Below, in pieces: positions 17,234-26,421 of a stretch of DNA of 64,000 nucleotides. Location of the stretch: assembly GCF_000423065.1 (NCBI RefSeq), contig NZ_AUHG01000017.1:62001-126000 (forward strand). The letters run 5' to 3'. This DNA is from Christiangramia echinicola DSM 19838 (GTDB taxonomy: Bacteria > Bacteroidota > Bacteroidia > Flavobacteriales > Flavobacteriaceae). Each line of letters begins with the position of its first letter. Positions within the stretch are counted from its first letter, which is position 1. Below the pieces are notes generated by a model. The model saw nothing but the letters and a program-made list of their open reading frames with translations, ran no database searches and was not told the DNA's origin. A program made the position numbers and the translations under genes.

Positions 17234-18049
17234 ATGGAAAGATTACCCAAGATTGCCGTACCACTTTTTATAGGTATCGTCATTTTAATAATTTTTATTG
17301 CAAAATCAACAGTTACCATAGATTCTGGTGAAGCCGGAGTTTTATACCGAACCTTTGATGAAGGTGTGGTAACCGATGAACCACCTTTATCTGAAGGTTT
17401 TCATTTTGTAGCTCCCTGGAACAAAGTATTTATTTATGAGGTGCGTCAACAGTCTCTAGATGAAGAAATGACCGTTCTTTCTTCAAATGGATTAGAAATA
17501 TCCTTAGATGCTTCAGTTTGGTTTCAACCGGAATATGAAGTTTTGGGAAAACTTCACCAGGAGAAAGGAGAGGCTTATATTCAGCGTTTGCTTCAGCCGG
17601 CGATTCGTTCAGCGACAAGAGCAGTGGTAGGAAGATATAATCCTGAGCAGCTTTACGCGAGTAAAAGGGAAGCCATTCAAAAGGAGATCTTCGATGAAAC
17701 CAATTTGTTGCTTGACGAACAATATGTTCAGGTGAATGAAGTGTTGGTTAGAGATGTTTCTTTACCATCTACAATTAAAGAGGCTATTGAAAGAAAGCTT
17801 AGACAGGAGCAGGAATCTTTAGAGTATGAATTTAGATTGACTAAAGCGGAACAAGAAGCAGAACGCCAGCGTATCGATGCTGAAGGTAAAGCCACGGCTA
17901 ACCGTATTCTTAGTGAATCTTTAACCGACAAAGTATTGAAGGAAAAAGGTATTCAGGCTACTGTAGAGTTGGCTAAATCACCCAATGCCAAGGTTGTAGT
18001 TATAGGTTCTGGTGATGAAGGGATGCCAATTATTCTAGGTAATAACTAA
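17234..18049 (+). CDS. prohibitin/SPFH-family membrane protein
   Basis: 271 residues. A single N-terminal anchor (about 7-25, IAVPLFIGIVILIIFIAK) is followed by the SPFH/band 7 domain (TIDSGEAGVLYRTFDEG, ending near residue 190). A charged coiled coil then follows (RQEQESLEYEFRLTKAEQEAER), with the family end AEGKATANRILSESL. Prohibitin-like proteins form ring scaffolds that organise membrane proteases or lipids. It is co-directional and close to the VWA-like gene, suggesting a shared transcript. Its specific partner is not identifiable. Confidence 0.9.
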   Translation: MERLPKIAVPLFIGIVILIIFIAKSTVTIDSGEAGVLYRTFDEGVVTDEPPLSEGFHFVAPWNKVFIYEVRQQSLDEEMTVLSSNGLEISLDASVWFQPEYEVLGKLHQEKGEAYIQRLLQPAIRSATRAVVGRYNPEQLYASKREAIQKEIFDETNLLLDEQYVQVNEVLVRDVSLPSTIKEAIERKLRQEQESLEYEFRLTKAEQEAERQRIDAEGKATANRILSESLTDKVLKEKGIQATVELAKSPNAKVVVIGSGDEGMPIILGNN

Positions 18050-18100
18050 TAAACAAATCTTAAATAATAAATTTCAGGTTTTAGTTTTGAAAAATTTATT

Positions 18101-18108
18101 TAGATTTG
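18101..18108 (+). promoter_or_regulatory. -7 promoter element of the his operon
   Basis: TAGATTTG matches TAnnTTTG. It lies 9 bases before the leader-peptide ATG. The -33 element is not clear at the preferred spacing. Confidence 0.45.
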
Positions 18109-18116
18109 AACTCAGA

Positions 18117-18173
18117 ATGAGAAATTATACAGTACATCATCATCATTTTTCTACCCACGCTCATGCGAGGTGA
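18117..18173 (+). CDS. hisL: his operon leader peptide
   Basis: An 18-codon frame, MRNYTVHHHHFSTHAHAR, ends in TGA. Six of its 18 codons are His (four consecutive CAT, then CAC and CAT). It lies between a -7 promoter element and a strong terminator that precedes hisG. This is the signature of ribosome-mediated attenuation: stalling at His codons when charged tRNA-His is scarce should let transcription continue. It is analogous in logic to enterobacterial HisL but unrelated in sequence apart from the His run. Confidence 0.88.
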   Translation: MRNYTVHHHHFSTHAHAR

Positions 18174-18237
18174 ATTTGATATGTTGTAACATTAACTAAT
18201 ATCATAACCCGTTTGAGCAATCAAACGGGTTTTTTTA
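18152..18237 (+). promoter_or_regulatory. his attenuator: alternative hairpins and terminator
   Basis: Three pairings are visible. First, CC-A-CGC / GCG-A-GG around a tcat loop (18153-18170) overlaps the end of the leader peptide. Second, GGT...GATAT (18169-18182) can pair with ATATC...ACC (18199-18209), taking the first bases of the terminator arm. Third, the terminator AACCCGTTTGA / TCAAACGGGTT (18206-18231) has a gcaa loop and a run of T. The second and third are mutually exclusive, as an antiterminator and terminator should be. The terminator is clear; the antiterminator pairing is read by eye and is tentative. Confidence 0.75.
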
Positions 18238-18261
18238 TTTCTAATAGTAGCCAATAAAATT

Positions 18262-19125
18262 ATGAGTAAAGAGAAATTAAGAATTGCAGTACAAAAATCA
18301 GGACGTCTTTTTGAAGACTCGATAAGCATTTTAAAAGATGCGGGAATATCAATAGATAATGGGAAAGAGCAACTAAAAGCTTCTTCCAGAAACTTTCCCC
18401 TGGAGGTAATGTATCTTAGAAATGGAGATATTCCTCAATATTTAAGGGACGGAGTAGTAGATGTAGCGATCATTGGAGAAAATGTTCTTATAGAAAAGGG
18501 GCAGGATATTATTCGTGGTGAAAAACTAGGCTTCTCAAAATGCCGGGTATCCCTGGCGGTTCCAAAATCTTTCAATTATAAAAATATTAAAGATCTTGAC
18601 GGATTAAAGATCGCTACTTCTTATCCCAATACCGTAAATGAATTTCTAAAAGAAAAAGGAATTACAGCTGAACTGCATATTATTAATGGTTCCGTGGAGA
18701 TAGCTCCCAATATAGGTCTGGCAGATGCTATTTGTGATATAGTTTCCAGTGGAAGTACTTTATTCAAGAATGGGTTGAAAGAAGTAGAGGTAATGCTGAA
18801 GAGTGAAGCTGTACTGGCAATCTCACCTCAGATTTCTGAAGAAAGAAAGGCTATTCTTGAAAAGCTTCAGTTCAGAATGAAATCTGTTTTAAATGCTAGA
18901 AGCTCAAAGTATATTCTAATGAATGTGCCGAATGAAAGGCTTGATGATGTAATAAAGTTGTTGCCGGGAATGAGAAGTCCCACGGTCTTGCCTTTAGCAG
19001 AGGAAGGATGGAGTTCTGTGCATACTGTTATTAACGAGGAAAGATTCTGGGAAGTTTTAGATGAGCTAAGAAATTATGGAGCCGAAGGTATTCTGGTTGC
19101 ACCAATAGAAAAAATGGTAATTTAA
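18262..19125 (+). CDS. hisG: ATP phosphoribosyltransferase
   Basis: First and committed step of histidine synthesis: joins ATP and PRPP. At 287 residues it is the long form, with a C-terminal ACT-like regulatory domain (about 215-287) that normally binds histidine for feedback. The catalytic domain starts LRIAVQKSGRLFEDS and has the PRPP-site segment ADAICDIVSSGSTLFKNG near residue 155-172. It is the first structural gene after the attenuator; hisD follows 21 bases after its stop. Confidence 0.97.
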   Translation: MSKEKLRIAVQKSGRLFEDSISILKDAGISIDNGKEQLKASSRNFPLEVMYLRNGDIPQYLRDGVVDVAIIGENVLIEKGQDIIRGEKLGFSKCRVSLAVPKSFNYKNIKDLDGLKIATSYPNTVNEFLKEKGITAELHIINGSVEIAPNIGLADAICDIVSSGSTLFKNGLKEVEVMLKSEAVLAISPQISEERKAILEKLQFRMKSVLNARSSKYILMNVPNERLDDVIKLLPGMRSPTVLPLAEEGWSSVHTVINEERFWEVLDELRNYGAEGILVAPIEKMVI

Positions 19126-19146
19126 GAACTGCTGAAAATTCAAATT

Positions 19147-20430
19147 ATGAATAAGATACTAAATCCATCAAAATCAGACTGGCCTGAAATACTGAGAAGA
19201 CCTACACAAACGGTTGCTGATATTGAGCAAACGGTAAACCAGATCTTTGATGAAATTAAAGTAAAAGGTAATGCTGCAGTGGCTAAATACACAGAGCTTT
19301 TCGACGGAATTAAACTCAACGACCTCATAGTTTCTGAAACTGAAGTCAGCAATGCCGAAAAGAGAATTTCAGAAGATTTGAAATCTGCAATAAAACTGGC
19401 AAAAGCAAATATTGAAAAGTTTCATGCGGCTCAAAGAACACATCGGGTAAGTGTAGAAACTTCAAATGGAGTGAAATGCTGGCAGGAAAAGAAGCCAATT
19501 CAAAAAGTTGGGCTATATATACCAGGAGGAACTGCTCCCTTATTTTCTTCAATTTTAATGCTTGCAATTCCCGCGAAACTTGCCGGTTGTGAAGAAATTG
19601 TACTTTGTACGCCACCAGATAAGGACGGGAATGTGAATCCAGCGATCTTATATGCGGCTAATCTTTGCGGGGTTACCCAGATGTTCAAGATTGGAGGGAT
19701 TCAGGCTATTGGAGCCATGACTTTTGGAACCAAAGATGTTCCGCAGGTTTATAAGATATTTGGGCCGGGAAATCAATTTGTAACCGTGGCTAAGCAACTT
19801 GCTACAAAATATCAGGTCGCGATAGATATGCCTGCCGGACCTTCAGAATTGCTGGTTTATGCAGATGATTCTGCAAATGCTGCCTACGTGGCTTCAGATC
19901 TTCTAAGCCAGGCCGAGCATGGGATAGATAGCCAGGTAATAATGGTGACAACTTCAGAAAAGCTTTTAAACCAGGTTTCTGAAGAGATCCAGGTGCAATT
20001 ACAGGATCTACCTAGAAAAGCCATTGCAGATAAAGCTATAGAGAATTCAAGGCTTATTCTTGTTGATTCAGAAAAAGAAGCTTTAGAACTTATCAATGAA
20101 TATGGTCCCGAACATTTTATTATTTGTGCTGAAAAAGAAGATTACTTTATAAATGGAGTTATTAATGCAGGTTCAGTATTTATAGGGAATTATACGCCAG
20201 AAAGTGCCGGGGACTATGCTTCGGGAACCAATCATACCTTACCAACGAATGGATATGCAAAACAATATAGCGGTGTGAACCTGGATAGTTTTATGAAGAC
20301 AATTACATTTCAGAAAATATCAGAAGAAGGAATTAAAGCAATAGGTCCGTCAATAGAATTACTAGCGGAGGCTGAAGGTTTACAGGCACATAAGAATGCG
20401 GTGACTCTTCGTTTAAAAGATTTAAACTAG
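19147..20430 (+). CDS. hisD: histidinol dehydrogenase
   Basis: Last two steps of histidine synthesis: NAD-dependent oxidation of histidinol to histidine, with zinc. Length 427 is standard. Family blocks are in place: VGLYIPGGTAPLFSS (about 118-132), IFGPGNQFVTVAKQ, IDMPAGPSELLVYAD, LLSQAEHGIDSQ (zinc ligands) and the catalytic YGPEHFII (about 318-325). The C-terminal GTNHTLPTNGYAK matches the family. hisC starts immediately at the stop (TAGATG). Confidence 0.97.
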   Translation: MNKILNPSKSDWPEILRRPTQTVADIEQTVNQIFDEIKVKGNAAVAKYTELFDGIKLNDLIVSETEVSNAEKRISEDLKSAIKLAKANIEKFHAAQRTHRVSVETSNGVKCWQEKKPIQKVGLYIPGGTAPLFSSILMLAIPAKLAGCEEIVLCTPPDKDGNVNPAILYAANLCGVTQMFKIGGIQAIGAMTFGTKDVPQVYKIFGPGNQFVTVAKQLATKYQVAIDMPAGPSELLVYADDSANAAYVASDLLSQAEHGIDSQVIMVTTSEKLLNQVSEEIQVQLQDLPRKAIADKAIENSRLILVDSEKEALELINEYGPEHFIICAEKEDYFINGVINAGSVFIGNYTPESAGDYASGTNHTLPTNGYAKQYSGVNLDSFMKTITFQKISEEGIKAIGPSIELLAEAEGLQAHKNAVTLRLKDLN

Positions 20431-21483
20431 ATGAAAATATTCGATTTAGATAAGCTGGTAAGGGATAACGTTTCGGTTTTAAAACCGTACTCTTCAGCCA
20501 GGGATGAGTATAAGACTCAGGGTGAAGAGATGATTTTTCTGGATGCTAATGAAAATCCTAATAATAATGGATTGAATAGGTATCCCGATCCGCAGCAATG
20601 TAAGGTTAAGGAAAAGCTTTCTGAAATAAAGGGAGTGCCAGCGAAAAATATTCTTCTGGGTAATGGAAGTGATGAAGTATTAGATCTTGTTTTTAGAGCC
20701 TTCTGCGAACCTGGGGACGATAATGTGATCACTTTACCGCCAACCTACGGAATGTATAAGGTGCTTGCAGCAATCAATGATATAGAAAACAGGGAAGTGT
20801 ATTTAAATCATGATTTTGAGCCAGATGTAACGGCTATTCTTAATGAGGTTGATGATAATACGAAGGTCATATTCCTGTGTTCTCCAAACAATCCTTCTGG
20901 GAATACTTTTGAAGCAGACAGGGTAAGTGGTATCCTGGATAATTTTGAAGGCTTAGTGGTAATTGACGAAGCTTATATAGATTTTTCTGAAAGAGAAAGT
21001 TGGTTGCAAAAACTGGAGTTCTTTCCAAATTTGATTATTACTCAAACCTTTTCCAAGGCCTATGGTCTTGCTGGAATCAGGCTAGGAGTTCTTTATGCTT
21101 CAGAAGAAATCATTTCAGTATTGAATAAGATCAAGCCACCTTATAATGTAAACCAACAAACTCAGGATCAGGCTGTCAAATGCCTTTTAGAAATAGATAG
21201 TGTAAAATCACAAGTGTCTGATATACTGATAGAAAGAACTGGGTTATCTAAAGAATCACTTCAACTTAAATTTGTGCTCAAAGTTTACAAGTCTGATGCT
21301 AATTTTTTACTCATTGAGGTAGATGATGCAAATAAAAGATATGAGCAATTGCTTGATAAAGGTATTGTTGTTAGAAATAGAAGTAATCAGCCGTTATGTG
21401 AAAATTGTCTTCGAATAACCGTAGGAACCAGGAAAGAAAATAATCAACTAATTAAAGTATTTAAAGAATTAGATAATGAATAA
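20431..21483 (+). CDS. hisC: histidinol-phosphate aminotransferase
   Basis: PLP enzyme converting imidazole acetol phosphate to histidinol phosphate. Length 350 is normal. It shows FLDANENP (substrate entrance), [15 protein letters not shown] (phosphate binding), SPNNPSGN (153-158), [10 protein letters not shown] and the PLP lysine K209 in [15 protein letters not shown]. The last 8 bases overlap the start of hisB, consistent with translational coupling. Confidence 0.97.
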   Translation: MKIFDLDKLVRDNVSVLKPYSSARDEYKTQGEEMIFLDANENPNNNGLNRYPDPQQCKVKEKLSEIKGVPAKNILLGNGSDEVLDLVFRAFCEPGDDNVITLPPTYGMYKVLAAINDIENREVYLNHDFEPDVTAILNEVDDNTKVIFLCSPNNPSGNTFEADRVSGILDNFEGLVVIDEAYIDFSERESWLQKLEFFPNLIITQTFSKAYGLAGIRLGVLYASEEIISVLNKIKPPYNVNQQTQDQAVKCLLEIDSVKSQVSDILIERTGLSKESLQLKFVLKVYKSDANFLLIEVDDANKRYEQLLDKGIVVRNRSNQPLCENCLRITVGTRKENNQLIKVFKELDNE

Positions 21484-22615
21484 AGTATTATTTGTAGATC
21501 GCGATGGAACTTTGATCCACGAACCTGAAGATTACCAAATAGACAGTCTGGAAAAGCTGGAATTTTACCCCGAAGTATTTACTTATCTAAGTAGAATTGC
21601 GAAAGAATTAGATTATGAGATTGTCATGGTTACTAACCAGGATGGATTGGGAACCGAAAGTTTTCCAGAAACAGATTTCTGGCCTATTCAAAATTTCATT
21701 ATTAAAACCTTTAAAAATGAAGGGGTAGAATTTAGTGATGTATTGATAGATCGAACTTTTGCCAAAGATAAAGCCTTCACCAGAAAGCCAAATACCGGTC
21801 TGTTGCAAAAGAAATTTATAGATAACCAGGATTACAATCTTAATCATTCTTTCATGGTTGGAGATCGACTTACAGATATTGAGTTTGCCTTGAACTTTGG
21901 AGGGAAAGGGATCTTTATTGATAATCATGAAGAACTTGCTGCAGATGAAGTTGCGAACGATAAATCTGAGGTTGAAAAACATATAGTTTTAAAGACCAAT
22001 TCCTGGAAAGAGATCTATGAGTTTTTAAAACTTCAAGATAGAACTGCTGAAATTGAGCGTAAGACCAATGAAACAGATATAAAAATAGAGCTGAACCTTG
22101 ACGGAACGGGAAAAAGCGAAATAAGCACCGGTATCGCATTTTTTGATCATATGCTGGATCAATTGGCGCGTCATGGACAGATGGATCTTAAAATAGCTGT
22201 AAAAGGAGATCTGGAGGTAGATGAGCATCATACCATTGAAGATACGGCAATTGCCTTGGGAGAAGTCTTCAGTAAAGCCCTGGGGAATAAATTAGGAATC
22301 GAAAGATATGGATTTTGTTTACCTATGGACGACTGTCTGGCTCAGGCTGCTATAGATTTTGGAGGCCGAAACTGGTTAGTTTGGGAAGCAGATTTCAATC
22401 GTGAAATGATTGGTAAAATGCCAACTGAAATGTTCTACCATTTCTTCAAATCCTTTACAGATGGCGCCAAAGCAAACCTGAACATCAAAGCTGAAGGCCA
22501 GAATGAGCATCATAAGATCGAGGCTATTTTTAAAGCTTTCGCAAAAGCAATTAAAATGGCAGTGAAAAGGGATGCCGAAAAAATGATTTTACCATCTACA
22601 AAAGGAATGCTTTAA
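21476..22615 (+). CDS. hisB: bifunctional histidinol-phosphatase / imidazoleglycerol-phosphate dehydratase
   Basis: A fused enzyme doing two histidine steps. The HAD phosphatase half (1-about 165) has nucleophile D8 and D10 in FVDRDGTL and the metal site [11 protein letters not shown]. The IGP dehydratase half (about 185-379) has the two metal-binding clusters [15 protein letters not shown] and [17 protein letters not shown], plus DFGGR. Length 379 is slightly longer than the 355 of the enterobacterial fusion. It overlaps hisC by 8 bases and hisH by one base. Confidence 0.97.
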   Translation: MNKVLFVDRDGTLIHEPEDYQIDSLEKLEFYPEVFTYLSRIAKELDYEIVMVTNQDGLGTESFPETDFWPIQNFIIKTFKNEGVEFSDVLIDRTFAKDKAFTRKPNTGLLQKKFIDNQDYNLNHSFMVGDRLTDIEFALNFGGKGIFIDNHEELAADEVANDKSEVEKHIVLKTNSWKEIYEFLKLQDRTAEIERKTNETDIKIELNLDGTGKSEISTGIAFFDHMLDQLARHGQMDLKIAVKGDLEVDEHHTIEDTAIALGEVFSKALGNKLGIERYGFCLPMDDCLAQAAIDFGGRNWLVWEADFNREMIGKMPTEMFYHFFKSFTDGAKANLNIKAEGQNEHHKIEAIFKAFAKAIKMAVKRDAEKMILPSTKGML

Positions 22616-23208
22616 TGAAGATCGTTATAATAGATTACGGTGCAGGAAATATTCAAAGTATCAAATTTGCGATAAAGCGACTTGGGTATGAAGCAGTCTT
22701 AAGTAGTAATGAAGACGAAATAAGACAGGCAGATAAAGTTATTTTCCCTGGTGTAGGAGAAGCGGGTAGTGCCATGAAGATGTTGAGATCTACCGGACTG
22801 GATAAAGTGATACCAACGCTCAAACAGCCGGTGTTAGGAATATGCCTGGGAATGCAACTTATGTGTGATCATTCTGAAGAAGGGGATACTCAGGGTCTCG
22901 GAATTTTTAATGCGGAGGTGAAGCGATTTGATAATTCTGTGAAAGTGCCTCAAATAGGATGGAACCAGATCACCAATCTTGAAACTCACTTATTTGATAA
23001 TGTTCAGAATGAGGAGTATGTCTATTTAGTACATAGTTATTACGTGTCCGAATGTATAGATGAAATCGCCAGAACTGAATATGGAGTTAATTATTCAACA
23101 GCTTTACAGCGTGATAATTTTTACGGAGTACAATTTCACCCTGAAAAAAGTAGCAAAACCGGAGAACAGATTTTAAAGAACTTTTTGAAATTAGATTTAC
23201 GAAACTAG
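22615..23208 (+). CDS. hisH: imidazole glycerol phosphate synthase, glutaminase subunit
   Basis: Supplies ammonia from glutamine to HisF. Length 197 is standard for a class I amidotransferase. The nucleophile is C77 in GICLGMQLM, and the His-Glu pair lies in VQFHPEKSSKTG near the C-terminus. The oxyanion segment PGVGEAGSAM is present. It starts inside the stop codon of hisB (TAATG). It is separated from hisA by 255 bases that hold a decayed gene. Confidence 0.97.
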   Translation: MKIVIIDYGAGNIQSIKFAIKRLGYEAVLSSNEDEIRQADKVIFPGVGEAGSAMKMLRSTGLDKVIPTLKQPVLGICLGMQLMCDHSEEGDTQGLGIFNAEVKRFDNSVKVPQIGWNQITNLETHLFDNVQNEEYVYLVHSYYVSECIDEIARTEYGVNYSTALQRDNFYGVQFHPEKSSKTGEQILKNFLKLDLRN

Positions 23209-23252
23209 AGTTACGGATGATAGATTCAAAAAGTAGAACTAAGTTGCTATAG

Positions 23253-23420
23253 ATTGCTGGAAATTTTGCTCAAAAATTCCTCCGAAAGTATGTATTTCCT
23301 GAAATATTAATGGGAACTATGCCAGAGGTTAGTACAGAAGCAAAGAAATTGCATTCAGAATGTAATGAAATTATATCAATTGTTGTTGCCTCTATCAATA
23401 CGTCCAGAAAAAAATATTAA
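23253..23420 (+). pseudogene. decayed four-helix-bundle (23S rRNA intervening-sequence type) gene
   Basis: In one frame the gap between hisH and hisA reads about 55 residues without a start. It ends with TEAKKLHSECNEIISIIVA then SINTSRKKY and a stop at 23418-23420. This end closely resembles the last helix of the four-helix-bundle proteins named after 23S rRNA intervening sequences (typical motif ECNEIIAIFxxSIKT). Upstream in the same frame is a TAG (23250-23252), and the first three helices are not recognisable. It is read as a remnant of an insertion into the his operon. The match is from memory of the family, not from a search. Confidence 0.5.
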
Positions 23421-23463
23421 AGAAATGAAATTCGTTAATCTTAAATCAAAAATCTAAATTCAA

Positions 23464-24189
23464 ATGCGAATCATACCCGCAATAGATATTATTGAAGGCA
23501 AGTGCGTAAGGCTTTCTAAAGGTGATTATAGCACCAAGAAAATATATAACGAAGATCCGCTTGAGGTTGCAAAATCTTTTGAGGCTCACGGCATCGAGTA
23601 TTTACATCTTGTAGACCTTGATGGTGCAAAATCCAGCCATATAGTAAATCATAAGATCCTGGAATCGATAGCAACTAAGACAGCTTTAAAGATAGATTTT
23701 GGTGGTGGACTCAAAACCGATAAAGATCTTCAAATAGCTTTTGAAAGTGGAGCGACCCAGATCACCGGTGGAAGTATTGCCGTCAAAAACCCTGATTTGT
23801 TTCAAAGCTGGCTTCAGAAGTATGGAAATGAGAAGATCATTCTTGGTGCAGATGCTAAGGATAGGAAGATCGCGGTTTCCGGATGGCTGGAAGATTCAGA
23901 TAAGGAGATCATTCCTTTTATTCAGAATTTTGAAAAAGCAGGAGTGAAATATGTGATCTGTACAGATATTTCCAAAGATGGAATGCTGGAAGGTCCGTCA
24001 TTCGAACTTTACCAGGAAATTTTGTCTGAAACAGAAAATATTAACCTGATCGCTTCCGGAGGTATCTCAACCTTTGATGAATTACCGAAACTTGATGAGC
24101 TGGGATGTGAAGGAGTGATTATAGGCAAAGCGATCTATGAGAACAGGATCAGTTTAAAACAGCTGGAGAATTATATTTTAAATAAATAG
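23464..24189 (+). CDS. hisA: phosphoribosylformimino-5-aminoimidazole carboxamide ribotide isomerase
   Basis: Amadori isomerase of histidine synthesis with a TIM-barrel fold. Length 241 is standard. The catalytic acids are D8 ([14 protein letters not shown]) and the Asp in [17 protein letters not shown]. Phosphate-binding glycines lie in DFGGGLKT and IASGGIST. The start at 23464 gives the canonical MRIIPAID end. It follows the decayed gene and precedes hisF by 63 bases containing a degenerate palindrome. Confidence 0.97.
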   Translation: MRIIPAIDIIEGKCVRLSKGDYSTKKIYNEDPLEVAKSFEAHGIEYLHLVDLDGAKSSHIVNHKILESIATKTALKIDFGGGLKTDKDLQIAFESGATQITGGSIAVKNPDLFQSWLQKYGNEKIILGADAKDRKIAVSGWLEDSDKEIIPFIQNFEKAGVKYVICTDISKDGMLEGPSFELYQEILSETENINLIASGGISTFDELPKLDELGCEGVIIGKAIYENRISLKQLENYILNK

Positions 24190-24197
24190 AGAACATC

Positions 24198-24248
24198 ACC
24201 TTGAAGTTTCAGGTTCTCAAAGTAAAAGATTCTGAAACAAGTTCAGGG
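24198..24248. repeat. degenerate intergenic palindrome
   Basis: CCTTGAAGTTTCAG (from 24199) and CTGAAACAAGTTCAGG (to 24247) form an imperfect inverted repeat filling the hisA-hisF gap. The TTCTGAAACAAGTTCAGG arm resembles the palindromic repeats scattered between genes in flavobacterial genomes. It resembles the element at 25032-25092. Confidence 0.55.
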
Positions 24249-24252
24249 GAAT

Positions 24253-25029
24253 GTGTCAAAAAATGAAAATGTGCTAACAAAAAGAATAATACCCTGCCTG
24301 GATATTAAAAATGGAAGGACGGTGAAAGGAGTTAATTTCGTAGATCTACGGGATGCAGGAGATCCGGTGGAACTTGCCGCTGCCTATGCTGAAAAAGGTG
24401 CAGATGAACTGGTATTCCTGGATATTTCAGCAACAGAAGAGAAACGAAAAACACTAGCTAAATTAGTACTGGATGTAGCGGAGCAATTGAATATTCCGTT
24501 TACGGTTGGAGGAGGAATCTCTTCCGTAGAAGATGTGGATATACTTTTGAAGAATGGAGCAGACAAAGTTTCTATAAATTCTTCCGCAGTAAAAAATCCA
24601 GACCTCATAAATCAGCTTTCAGATAAATTCGGTAGTCAGTGCGTTGTGGTGGCAATTGATGCAAAAAATATTGACGGGAAATGGACGGTTCACTTAGTAG
24701 GCGGAAAAGTACCTACAGAACTTGATCTTTTTGAATGGGCTAAAGAGGTGGAAGAAAGAGGAGCTGGGGAAATACTATTCACGTCTATGGATCATGACGG
24801 TACTAAAAATGGATTTGCCAATGAAGCGCTGGCCAGATTATCTTCAGAATTGAATATTCCCATTATCGCTTCTGGAGGTGCAGGAAATATTGAACATTTC
24901 ACAGATACATTTAAAAAAGGAAAAGCAGATGCGGCTTTAGCAGCTAGTGTCTTTCACTTTAAAGAGATAGAAATTTCAGAATTAAAGGATCAATTAAGAA
25001 TAGCCGGAATACCGGTGAGAATCACCTAA
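24253..25029 (+). CDS. hisF: imidazole glycerol phosphate synthase, cyclase subunit
   Basis: Combines ammonia from HisH with the ribotide to form IGP and AICAR; TIM barrel. Catalytic acids are in [18 protein letters not shown] and [12 protein letters not shown]. Phosphate-binding motifs are VGGGISS and IASGGAGN. The longest frame (258 residues) starts at a GTG (24253). The in-frame GTG at 24271 would give [11 protein letters not shown] and 252 residues, which matches the usual HisF start better. I favour 24271. Confidence 0.96.
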   Translation: MSKNENVLTKRIIPCLDIKNGRTVKGVNFVDLRDAGDPVELAAAYAEKGADELVFLDISATEEKRKTLAKLVLDVAEQLNIPFTVGGGISSVEDVDILLKNGADKVSINSSAVKNPDLINQLSDKFGSQCVVVAIDAKNIDGKWTVHLVGGKVPTELDLFEWAKEVEERGAGEILFTSMDHDGTKNGFANEALARLSSELNIPIIASGGAGNIEHFTDTFKKGKADAALAASVFHFKEIEISELKDQLRIAGIPVRIT

Positions 25030-25031
25030 TT

Positions 25032-25092
25032 CGTCATGCTGAAATAATTTTAGCATCTTATCTTGAGATCCTGAATCTCGTTCAGGTTGACG
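25032..25092. repeat. degenerate intergenic palindrome (REP-like)
   Basis: CGTCATGCTGAA (25032) and TTCAGGTTGACG (25081-25092) are inverted with 10 of 12 matching. The intervening stretch includes GAGATCCTGAATCTCG. It has the CGTCA...CTGAA...TTCAG...TGACG layout of flavobacterial intergenic repeats and fills the hisF-hisIE gap. Confidence 0.6.
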
Positions 25093-25113
25093 TGAGGAGT
25101 AAATTAAAATAAT

Positions 25114-25734
25114 ATGAATATAGATTTCAATAAAAATAACGACGGACTTGTACCGGCAATTATACAGGACTCAATCACCAGGAAGGTTTTGATGCTGGGT
25201 TATATGAATGAAGAAGCTTTTTTAAAAACAAATGAGACTAAGAAATTAACTTTTTTCAGCAGGACAAAGAACCGCTTATGGATGAAGGGAGAAGAAAGCG
25301 GGAACTTTCTTAACCTGGTAAATATCAAACTAGATTGTGATAATGATACGTTACTTATCCAGGTGAAACCCGAAGGTTCTGTTTGTCACAAGGGAACCGA
25401 TACTTGCTGGGCTGAAGAGAATACAGCTGATTATGGATTTCTTTCCAAACTGGAAGGGATCATTGCCAGCAGGAAGAAGTTGAGTGAAACCGAACCTGGA
25501 CTGCGAGATGAAAATGATTCCAGTTACGTTGTTTCACTATTTGATAAAGGCATTAATAAGATAGCGCAGAAAGTGGGAGAAGAGGCGGTAGAGACAGTTA
25601 TTGAAGCTAAGGATGATAACGATGGTCTATTCTTAAATGAAAGTGCAGATCTTTTATTTCACTATATGATTCTCTTAAAGGCAAAAGGTTTTGGCATAAA
25701 GGATATTGTTAAGGTGCTAGAAAAAAGACATTAA
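25114..25734 (+). CDS. hisI: bifunctional phosphoribosyl-AMP cyclohydrolase / phosphoribosyl-ATP pyrophosphatase
   Basis: Performs the second and third histidine steps (often called hisIE). The cyclohydrolase half (1-about 105) has the zinc and magnesium residues in KLDCDNDTLL and SVCHKGTDTCW. The pyrophosphatase half (about 110-206) is an all-helical MazG-like fold with KVGEEAVETVIEAKDD and the ESADLLFHYMILL helix. Length 206 is standard. It is the last gene of the operon, followed by a terminator 20 bases downstream. Confidence 0.97.
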   Translation: MNIDFNKNNDGLVPAIIQDSITRKVLMLGYMNEEAFLKTNETKKLTFFSRTKNRLWMKGEESGNFLNLVNIKLDCDNDTLLIQVKPEGSVCHKGTDTCWAEENTADYGFLSKLEGIIASRKKLSETEPGLRDENDSSYVVSLFDKGINKIAQKVGEEAVETVIEAKDDNDGLFLNESADLLFHYMILLKAKGFGIKDIVKVLEKRH

Positions 25735-25753
25735 TGGCAGATTTATCAGCTTC

Positions 25754-25808
25754 AACCTGAAAAATGGAAGTTTAAATCAATTCTTATTTTTCAGGTTTTT
25801 TTTTAATT
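25754..25808 (+). terminator. terminator of the his operon
   Basis: Stem AACCTGAAAAAT / ATTTTTCAGGTT with a 20-base loop, followed by TTTTTTTT. Confidence 0.8.
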
Positions 25809-25840
25809 TTAGAAATAGAATTCAGACCAAACTGATTTAA

Positions 25841-26395
25841 ATGAAAAAGCTTAGTTCTCAGGAAACGGTTTCTATTTTAGAAGTTTTAGAAGGTAGATTT
25901 CAGGAAACTAAAGAAAGGTTTCCAGATCTAAACTGGACTGATCTTAAGGTAAAACTTGAGCAAAATCCAGATAAGTTAAGATCGCTTTACGAAATGGAAA
26001 AAACTGGAGGCGAACCAAACCTCCTGGAATATAATAAAGATGTAGATGAATTTATTTTTTGCGATTTTTCTAAAGAAAGCCCGAAAGGTAGAAGAAGTCT
26101 GTGTTATGATAAGAAAGCTCTAGAATCGAGGAAAAAATTCAAACCTGCAGATAATGCCCAGGATGTAGCTTCAAGAATGGGAGTAGATCTAATGAATGAA
26201 GAAGATTACAGGAAACTACAATCTTATGGTGAGTTTGATACTAAAACATCCAGTTGGCTAGAGACTCCTGAAAATATTAGAAAACTGGGAGGAGCAATAT
26301 TTGGCGATTTTCGATATGGAAAAGTTTTTATTTATCACAATGGTGCGGAATCTTATTATGCAGCCAGAGGATTTAGGGGAATATTGAAATTATAA
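25841..26395 (+). CDS. DUF4256 domain protein
   Basis: 184 residues covering the whole DUF4256 family. Recognisable features are an N-terminal helix (QETVSILEVLEGRFQETKERF), SLYEMEKTGGEPNLL, then FIFCDFSKESPKGRRSLCYD and ESRKKFKPADNAQDVA. A C-terminal strand-rich block follows (SWLETPENIRKLGGAIFGD and GAESYYAARGFRG). The family has no known function. No signal peptide or membrane segment is visible, so it is cytoplasmic. It stands alone between the his terminator and the convergent pirin gene. Confidence 0.85.
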   Translation: MKKLSSQETVSILEVLEGRFQETKERFPDLNWTDLKVKLEQNPDKLRSLYEMEKTGGEPNLLEYNKDVDEFIFCDFSKESPKGRRSLCYDKKALESRKKFKPADNAQDVASRMGVDLMNEEDYRKLQSYGEFDTKTSSWLETPENIRKLGGAIFGDFRYGKVFIYHNGAESYYAARGFRGILKL

Positions 26396-26421
26396 TATTA
26401 TGAGTTAACGGAAATATTTCT

